Assembly: GCF_032854445.1 (NCBI RefSeq)
Contig: NC_088307.1
Location: 27,196,547 to 27,260,546 of the forward strand
DNA length: 64,000 nucleotides
Direction of reading: 5' to 3'
Source of the DNA: Liolophura sinensis
Lineage: Eukaryota; Mollusca; Polyplacophora; Chitonida; Chitonidae
Numbering within the stretch: the stretch's first letter is position 1; every line of letters begins with the position of its first letter. The position numbers and the translations under genes are program-made. Below are positions 56,836-64,000 of the stretch, piece after piece. The notes under the pieces were generated by a model. That model did not search any database. It was given only the letters and a program-made list of their open reading frames with translations, and was not told where the DNA came from.

Positions 56836-59371
56836 TATTGTATTCGATGTTACCCTGAATTGTTAAAGATAAACCAGTAAAATAAAATTTCTGCCCGTGC
56901 AATAAAATATTCAGCTAAATGACGTCAATTATTAAGTGTCAATTAAGGTTATTCCGCCAATAAGGTTTACAATGAATATAATATTCTTGTGAGTAAGTGT
57001 GGACAGAGCGTCCAGAATCTGGCACTCTGCTTCATGATAGTGTCTAATTCCGCTTAACCCTCGAGTTGAATTAGATCCCCACAGTGGATATGAACAGATG
57101 CCGGCAAAATTATTCCGAGACACATATATTTTGTCATCGACGACTTATATATAATTATACGGTACACGGTTTGGACACTTATTTCTCTCTTCTTACTTCG
57201 CATTTTAATCTTGGACATACTGTAAGCCCACGACTGTATGAACATGTATTTTAAATGTGCAAAATATGTTTTCAATATTTTTTTCGCTTCTTAATAAAAT
57301 AAAAAAAATTATGCGAAGCATTAAAAACAATCTTCCATTAAAATGCATATATAGAGTTTTAGACGACATTAGGATACAAACATTATAATGTGTGTGGGGG
57401 CTGGAAAAAATCTTTTAAAAATATTAAATGTTTTAAATATATAATGAGATAAAATTAACATCAATATATTTTAATTGCATCTTGGACAAAATTTGTATAA
57501 AACTAGGAAAAGAATATTTATTCTCTCTAAGGGAGTATCTTATTTCAAGAACTTTTGTCAGAAAAACAGGAAAAAATAGTCATTAGAAAGTAAAAGGATT
57601 ACATAATAATATAAATTTTTGTGGACTATAAAAGTAAACAACTAAATGATTTGCAAATAACAAACACATTTCTACGTATAAAATATGTAGTTATTGGCCC
57701 TTGTCCAGAAATAAAATAAGGGCTAATGACTCGTTTCCTAAGGGACCGTGTCCTACTGTCCCTCTATCCTTAAGCGCTCGATCATACCCTCACCAGGGCT
57801 CTGTCTGGCTCCCCCCACCATAAGGATGACCGCCGTGGTATAAGTGAAATATTTTTGAGTAGGGTGTAGAACACCATTTAAATAAATATATAAATCGATC
57901 ATACCATATTCATTCGTCCTTTCACAGCCGTTTCTACACTAGGCTATATCTTGTAACATTCTATAACAGAGACGATCGAGCAAGTTTCCATGTAACTGCG
58001 TACTGAATAGCGACATAGGCCGATACTGTGTTAACCCGTGGGCCTATAGATGTGCATAACATAACAACAGAAAATACTGGCAGATATATAACATAGGCAA
58101 AATATACACAGCTGAAAAAATATATCTGTAATGTTACTGTATTCTTATATAACGTAAAAGTAGGCACTTACCGTTTTGTATATCTCCTTCGGGAGAGGTT
58201 CTGTCTTTAAAATGTTTCTCGTCACTGTAAGAAGATAAGACCTACGCTGTATGCACTCAGTTTGGGCTTATTGATTATTTCTTCCAACGACGCCATATGG
58301 CGCAGTGACTTTACAACTGACGGCGAGTACAGCGTCACCCTGCGCATTGTGGCTGTGCGGGTAAGGAGAATTCAGAGGCAGGCATGAGGATCCAATAACA
58401 ATAGAGTTCTCTCATTTATACAAGTATCACAGCTTGTTTGTGAATTAATTTCCATTTACGCTAGAAGTGACGAACTTAAGTTATGAAATGACTAAAGTGC
58501 GAATATACTAATTAGTTACAAAGTTCAAGATAGGTCATGGGGCACATTGCAAATGTACCTTAACTAGTGAATAGATCTACGTCAGTATTGGCTTGCAATG
58601 TGTATCACATATAATACGTCACTGGACCGGCATATACGCTCAAAAAATGAATCTGTTAAATTTAACAGAAAGTCTGTTGTCTGAGGGATGCTAGCATGTA
58701 TTCTGTTATTATAACATAATATTCTGTCATATTCGACCTAATATCCTGTTAGTCTAATTATTAATAGAATCGTTATGTTGAACTAATAGTATATGTGTGT
58801 TGATCTACTGTAATACATGCATCACTCAGATAACATTTATAAATTTAATAGATTAGTGTACTGAGTGTACATATTTATGAAGGTGACTGTTAACTAAAAA
58901 TTATGTCTCAAACAACTAAATTTAGGGATTAAATAAAGAAAACAAACGAACAAACAAACAAACAAAAAACAAATAAACAGACAAAAAAACAAACAAAAAA
59001 ACAAGAAAATTCTAAAACTTTATCATACGAGCCCCTGTAGGACTTTTTGAAATGTTCAAATATGTAGGCCTAGTCTATCCTACAAAAGTACAAGCATTAT
59101 AATTTTACACCAAAGTGGAAAGAAAAATAATTAAGAAGTGGGAAAGAAAAACTACACTTTTTGCTTTATTCAAGTGAGTTGTCAGCTTTCTCACAGTGGA
59201 GTGAGTTATGAGTTGGGTGCAGTGCGTACATAAGGGAGATGGAAAATACACTTGTTGTGATGCTTGCACAAAGTGTGACGCCTGCGTGGGGTGCCCAATC
59301 CGTCGACAATATATTCCCCATGACCAGAGGCCTCGGTGCATATTTCCGCATACCGGAGATCAATGACAAGC
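56836..59371. other. intergenic region between laminin and PMPCA (head-to-head)
   Basis: AT-rich 57250-57700, SINE fragment 57785-57895, a CAAACAAA-rich stretch 58935-59005. Promoters of both genes should lie in or near this region. I see no clear TATA box or CpG-dense block. Confidence 0.6.
57785..57895 (+). mobile_element. SINE 3' fragment
   Basis: Plus-strand: 'ggtataagtgaaatattttt' and 'aacaccatttaaataaatat'. In the intergenic region. Confidence 0.8.
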
Positions 59372-59427
59372 ATGGCTGCCCGCATGTTCAGGACGGTCTT
59401 GCGAAGTCACGCAGTTGGACTGTGTCG
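59372..59427 (+). CDS. PMPCA: PMPCA exon 1: mitochondrial presequence
   Basis: [22 protein letters not shown] with A at -3 and G at +4, five Arg and no acidic residue, an amphipathic presequence. The donor GTAAGT leaves two bases (CG) that pair with the A opening exon 2 to complete Arg. A longer open frame from 59239 overlaps in another frame and does not join. Confidence 0.85.
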
Positions 59428-62400
59428 GTAAGTTATGCTTACTTCTTTTATGTAATGCTGTCAGCAGATATTCTGTGTATCACAATTCACTGTTAATTAA
59501 ACCATGGTCAAGGTTAAGTAGTAGCAAGCGTTCAAAGTGCACATCTAACGTAAGCGTGGTGACGGGAACTGGACATGGACTGATACAAGTAGTGTTAATG
59601 GTTCTATGCGTGATGCAATGTTACCATGCGACATAGTATGTATAGGGAAGTTACAAAGTTTTGCATGCCTTGCTTCACCAGGTGTTTTACCTAAAATGGC
59701 AGAGTTTTAACACTTAGTTGATTTAAAAAAAGGGAACGTCTATAACCCTATATGTCAGTACAGTTTGTGTAAAAATAGGTCTATATCAGTATATGTATGA
59801 TTTACTCAGAGTGCTGTTTTAAGATTCTGACATTCATTGTAACCTATTCCACCGGAAAAATGAAACGGTGTGAGAAGTGCCATTCTACTTATGTAATATA
59901 CTGAAGATCAACACCGCTAGTTAAATTAAAAAATTATGCAGTGTTACCTTTGCGCACAAATCTGTATATTACCTGTGGCAAAGCTGCCAATAACATATAT
60001 GAAACGTCAATGCCAAGATACCCCGGGCATTCTGGTTTCCAGCACCCACAATGCTGACCATCATCATACAGATATATCATACGTTATCAATACTTTAGTA
60101 TGACACCAAGCAACATTTAAATACTAGTACATGTAAGTAAAATAAATTACTGTTTAATAATTATGGAATTCTGACCTTTTGGTATGAATTTTGTAAGAAC
60201 AATTTTTGCATTGGCTTTCAGATATTATGATTATGGTTTTTCTTGCATGAAAGTTAGTTGAAGATTTACTGAGGTACCGGTAGAATTTTCAAGTTTCTGT
60301 GTAAACCATATATATTTTTATGTCATTTTATTTTTTGATTTTCCTTTAGTATAAAAAATTCTTCAACTGCTGAATGGACTTTCCCACTGGTGGGTTATGA
60401 ATATCAAAACAATATGGATGTAAAATGGCCATGCCATTTCTAGATCCATTTTAGTTCATTAAAATGTTTAGGCTCCTAAACTGTTTGGCATCCAAACTAA
60501 TCAAGCTGTAGTAAAACAGTGTATGATGAACAGGTATATAATGGCTTACAAATAAATTCCCACAAATTTCTTTTTTTTTAACAGATTGAAGGGTTCTCAG
60601 AAAGTATTATTTTTTTATACATAGTCACAATGTCACCTTTATAATTTGAGAGCAGAACCATTATTTTTTGTGGATCTGGCTTTCAAAGTCCTTGTGGGGC
60701 CTCCATATCCTCTGTGGTTGGCACGTCAGCAGCCTCTCACCAATGAGGTCACTGTGAGTTCAAGTCCAGCTCATCCTGGCTTCATCTCCAGTGATACGTG
60801 GGAAGGTCTGTCAGCAACCTGTGAGTGGTCATGGGTTTCCCCTGGAGCTCTGCCCAGTTTCCTCCCACCACAATGCCGGTCCCTGTCATATAAGTGACAT
60901 GAATCAAATCAGTGTCTTGTTATTTCTGTTTAGACTGAAGGTGTCGAACAAGCGCACATTCTGCAGTGGAGGTCAAACACCCACGGGAATACTCAATGTG
61001 CCTCTGTCGCAGGCTGTTCCGGGAATGCCTCCCCCCAAATACGCCACAGTCAATCAGGACCGGTCAGAAACCAAGGTCACCAGACTGGACAATGGACTGG
61101 TGGTCGCCTCAGAAAACAAATTTGGACAATTTTCTACTGTTGGAGGTAAGGGTTTGAGATTGCATTTTTTCCAAAAGGAGCAAGTCAGTGGTTAAAGAGA
61201 ATGTTGTACAAGTAGCTACGCGTTGCTGCCTATAGTCTGTACAGCGCATGTGCCGCTATCTACACTCACTTTACATCACTGCCACCACTAGACAAGCTTG
61301 ACCTCTGGAGCCTGTGCCATGCACAGAACCACTAAATCAGCATTCATCAGTAAAATTGTTTCAGGTGTTAATTGGAATCATAATTAACATGCATAGCCTA
61401 CATTAGATTCAGAGAATGCATGTGTACATGTGTAAGGTATTATGAGAAATAAAGTTTGATCATAGAGAGTTTTTGTGTTTTCTGACATCAATTCCTGCCT
61501 CATCACCAGGACACCAGTGACTTTGGCCTTTATCAGGATTTCTGTACAAAATATGCAAATGAGGGCAGTGATGTAAAGTGAATGTAGAGAGCGGAGCATG
61601 TGCTGTGGGGAGTGTATTTGTTGCCTAATGATGGTGACAGGTCAGCAGTATTAAATGATCCCTGCCTTTAATTCTGAAAAACAAAAAATGGGTGCCTATA
61701 AACTTTAGGTTTTAACACAATTCTGTTATTTTTGCATTAAATTTTGCATTAAGTTGTGCAAATTTCAAATATGAGGAAGTCTTTATACTGCCTACAGAGT
61801 TGTGTTGGTCATAGGTTCATTTAGCTGAGGTGTGGCTACCAACCTGCCCTTGATCAATGAGGTCATACGTACGTGTTTGATGGCTGCGGTCTGATGTCGG
61901 GAATTTTATCAGGTGGCAGAGGTTTGGTCTCTGCTGGGTTCAACCTGCTTGCTTTCATATGAGTGAATGATTATTGATAATGGTATTAGACCCCAAATAA
62001 AGAAAGAAATATTTTGTTGGATGGGCTTCGCTGCTTGTCTCTATTTTGGAGCAGGAAACATCTTCATCCATGTAACATGGCTAGTGGCTCCAGAAATTTG
62101 GACATTTGGAAATGCTAGATTTCTATTTTATAGAGAAATACACAGTAAATGACATACCATAAACTGTTCCCATACATTTTTACAGTAGGGTTTCCACTAT
62201 CTGCCAAACAAATGTCTTAAAATCATTAAAACGCTCAAAATCAAACAAAATATGAAATGCAGTCATGGACGAGACTTTCCTGTAACTTAACGGTTAAATG
62301 ACCTTGGGAGATTTATTGAGGTGAGGAATGGATGTCTGGACTTGTTTGTCATTGTCAACTTTTGCCACATTTTCTAATGAATTTGGATTTCCCATATTGT

Positions 62401-63876
62401 GTCATGGGAATCCAGTTCAGATTCCTGTATGACCATGTTCTTGTTCTCTCCCTTTTTTTAAGGCATTTGTTAGCTTTAATATAATCTTTATGCAGACACA
62501 GATGACCTTACTGATCAGTTCAGATGTAGGATCATATGTGGCAGTGTTTATTTATGCCAGACAGGTTTTTGCTTTTAATATAGATATATTTTGGGATTTG
62601 GTTTCCTGGCATGCTGTCAAAACATTGAGCCCAGGGATGTTCAGGTCGAATTCCAATTATATTTTCCTGTTTTTATCATTAATACCTTTGTCATGTTGAA
62701 ACCATTTAACTCAGCATTGTCATGTAATTTAACTCTGGGTTTCAGTGTTGATTGACTCTGGATCAAGGTATGAAGTGGACTACCCTAGTGGAATTTCACA
62801 CTTCCTAGAAAAGCTGGCATTTTCAGTAAGCACCCTGTTCTGCAACGGCTTGAAACTTTGGTTTGATAAGAGCCTGCAGCTGTTCAACAATTTCCATCTG
62901 AACATTTATTTGCAGGTCCAAGAGACTATATTGATCAAGCGTCCTTAAGACACGAACCAAAAATTCAAACACGGCTACAGTTATAATGTTATGTTCTAGG
63001 AAGGTTAAAATTGCAGGCTGATTCTTTTCTGCAGAACAATTTATATGTACCTACAATTTGAGTTCTTGCCTGGTTTTAGTTTGAGTTTTTAAGGACTTGT
63101 AATTTATGACTCCAGTCTAAAGCTGCTTGATTAATACTGGCCCCAGATCCCGAAGCTGTCTTAGACTTAAGTCGGAGCTAGTCTTAACTTTAAAATAGTT
63201 TCCTGCACAAAAATTGTGATATTTATTTGAAATTTTTACTTCAGTTCCGAGAGTTGTCTTAGTCAAAATAAAAAATTAGCCTTTAAATTCAAGTGTAAGG
63301 TCAGGAATCATGTCACAAGTTAAGACTAAAATCTGACGTAAGTCTTAAGACAGCTTTGTGATCTTAGGTGTATCTGTGTCAGGTTTTACGTTCGAAAGAT
63401 GTTTAAAGGTGGGCAGGGCTTCCGTGGCTTAGTTGGTTAGCGCACTAGCGCAGCGTAATGACCCAGGGGTCTCTCACCAATGCGATCGCTGTGAGTTCAA
63501 GACCAGCTCATGCTGTCTTCCTCTTCTGCCATATGTAGGAAGGTCTGTGGATGGTTGTGGGTTTCCGCCGGGCTCTGCCCGGTTTCCTCCCACCATAATG
63601 CTGTTCGCCGTCGTAAAAGTGAAATACTCAGTACGGCGAAAAATACAAATCAAATAAATAAATAAATTAAAAAGTTGGCTTGGGCATTTACCAATGAGAT
63701 TGTTTTGTTTTCTGTTCCCTCAAACCTGACTGCCATTTTATGATTAAGAAACTACTGAATGAGATAAGTTTATTTGACTTTTCAATTGTGTAGTCGACAT
63801 CAAAATTTGAAGATCGTGACACCATCCTCCAAGCTCTGGAAAAACATGGAGGGATTTGCGACTGTCAGGGATCCAG
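59372..63876 (+). CDS. PMPCA: mitochondrial processing peptidase alpha subunit, first four coding exons (gene continues past the window)
   Basis: Spliced plus-strand gene: exons 59372-59427, 60934-61145, 62746-62825 and 63794-63876, all joining in phase (142 complete codons plus 2 nt). It encodes a basic, Arg-rich mitochondrial presequence, then [55 protein letters not shown] and EKLAFS, then [18 protein letters not shown], which are hallmarks of alpha-MPP. The peptidase cleaves presequences from proteins imported into the mitochondrial matrix, and the alpha subunit binds substrate while beta is catalytic. The zinc motif HxxEH of beta is here H-F-L-E-K, as expected for the non-catalytic alpha subunit. 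The remainder lies beyond position 64000. Confidence 0.92.
59428..60933. other. PMPCA intron 1
   Basis: AT-rich intron with the SINE at 60695-60908. No other content recognised. Confidence 0.75.
60695..60908 (+). mobile_element. SINE, diverged, ending at PMPCA exon 2 acceptor
   Basis: Plus-strand copy: 'ggcctccatatcctctgtgg', 'ctgtgagttcaagtccagct', 'gtttcctcccaccacaatgc'. It ends only about 26 bases before exon 2, so it may contain part of the branch-point region. Confidence 0.88.
60934..61145 (+). CDS. PMPCA: PMPCA exon 2
   Basis: Acceptor ctgtttag. Encodes [13 protein letters not shown], a proline-rich linker ([18 protein letters not shown]) and [20 protein letters not shown], the first strand of the M16-type fold. 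Donor GTAAGG, phase 1 out. Confidence 0.93.
61146..62745. other. PMPCA intron 2
   Basis: No repeat or exon recognised. Confidence 0.75.
62746..62825 (+). CDS. PMPCA: PMPCA exon 3
   Basis: Acceptor tttcag. Encodes [20 protein letters not shown] and LEKLAFS, the helix that carries the zinc motif in the beta subunit but HFLEK here. Donor GTAAGC, phase 0 out. Confidence 0.93.
62826..63793. other. PMPCA intron 3
   Basis: Contains the full-length SINE at 63418-63666 and otherwise nothing recognised. Confidence 0.75.
63418..63666 (+). mobile_element. SINE, full length
   Basis: Plus-strand copy from 'gggcttccgtggcttagttg' (A-box region), 'gtgagttcaagaccagctca' (B-box region) to an AAATAAATAAATAAA tail. 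In PMPCA intron 3. Confidence 0.93.
63794..63876 (+). CDS. PMPCA: PMPCA exon 4
   Basis: Acceptor gtgtag. Encodes [20 protein letters not shown] and ICDCQGSR. Donor GTATGG, phase 2 out, so the next exon must lie beyond the window. Confidence 0.92.
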
Positions 63877-64000
63877 GTATGGAAAGTGTACTAGTCTCAA
63901 GATATTTGTTAACTAATTATATCCTTTCACAAGGTTTCTGTAAAAAAGAACAATGTAAAAATAAGAAAAAATAACATACAAATAAGATATATAAATGTGT

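Noticed and set aside
59239-59496. 85-codon open frame from an earlier ATG over PMPCA exon 1
   Set aside because: It is out of phase with exon 2. The overlapping frame from 59372 gives a mitochondrial presequence and joins in phase.
63418-63500. tRNA gene look-alike with A- and B-box-like sequences
   Set aside because: It is the head of a SINE followed by the family's body and tail, and the same head recurs at several sites.

Overview
The window is animal nuclear DNA: long introns with GT/AG splice sites, tRNA-derived SINEs, an LTR retrotransposon and very many minisatellites. The dispersed SINE (tRNA-like head reading 'ggctcagttggttagcgcgc', tail ending in an AAATA-type repeat) and the overall style suggest a lophotrochozoan, most likely a mollusc. 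That assignment is an inference, not proven by the sequence.

Layout. (1) Positions 3703-56057, minus strand: a laminin-like gene filling most of the window. Twenty-five exons plus one alternative last exon could be placed by reading-frame phase and homology. Exons 1-11 (56057 down to 41163) encode a signal peptide, a laminin N-terminal (LN) domain, about 4.5 laminin-type EGF (LE) repeats, a beta-chain type domain IV (LF) and one more LE. From there two continuations fit in phase. One is a single exon at 37921-36474 with a Thr-rich stalk, a transmembrane helix, a 400-residue cytoplasmic tail and a C-terminal PDZ-type ligand. The other is exons 12-25 (22994 down to 3703), with more LE, a laminin IV type A (L4) domain as in gamma and alpha chains, LE, and about 580 residues of coiled coil. 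(2) Positions 23699-29791, minus strand, lying in the long interval between the membrane exon and exon 12: a nearly intact Ty3/gypsy retrotransposon with two 1-kb LTRs. Its integrase lies before the RT/RNase H remnant (Gmr1-like order), its gag has a SCAN-like region, and the RT catalytic domain is absent. (3) Positions 30013-30633: a duplicated piece of the laminin gene (exon 16 plus intron). (4) Positions 59372-63876 and beyond the right edge, plus strand: the first four coding exons of the mitochondrial processing peptidase alpha subunit (PMPCA), head-to-head with the laminin gene.

The introns are built largely from minisatellites, almost every long intron with its own unit (18, 20, 23, 29, 33/36, 42, 44, 51, 70, 73 bp), and from some 18 SINE copies. 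Several long open frames are by-products of these repeats and are not genes.

The most interesting signal is the laminin locus: a beta-like short arm that can be read either into a membrane anchor with a long signalling-type tail or into a gamma-like coiled-coil arm. If one gene makes both, it would be a secreted/membrane switch by alternative terminal exon. The alternative reading, two tandem genes with the second missing its first exons, cannot be excluded from DNA alone.
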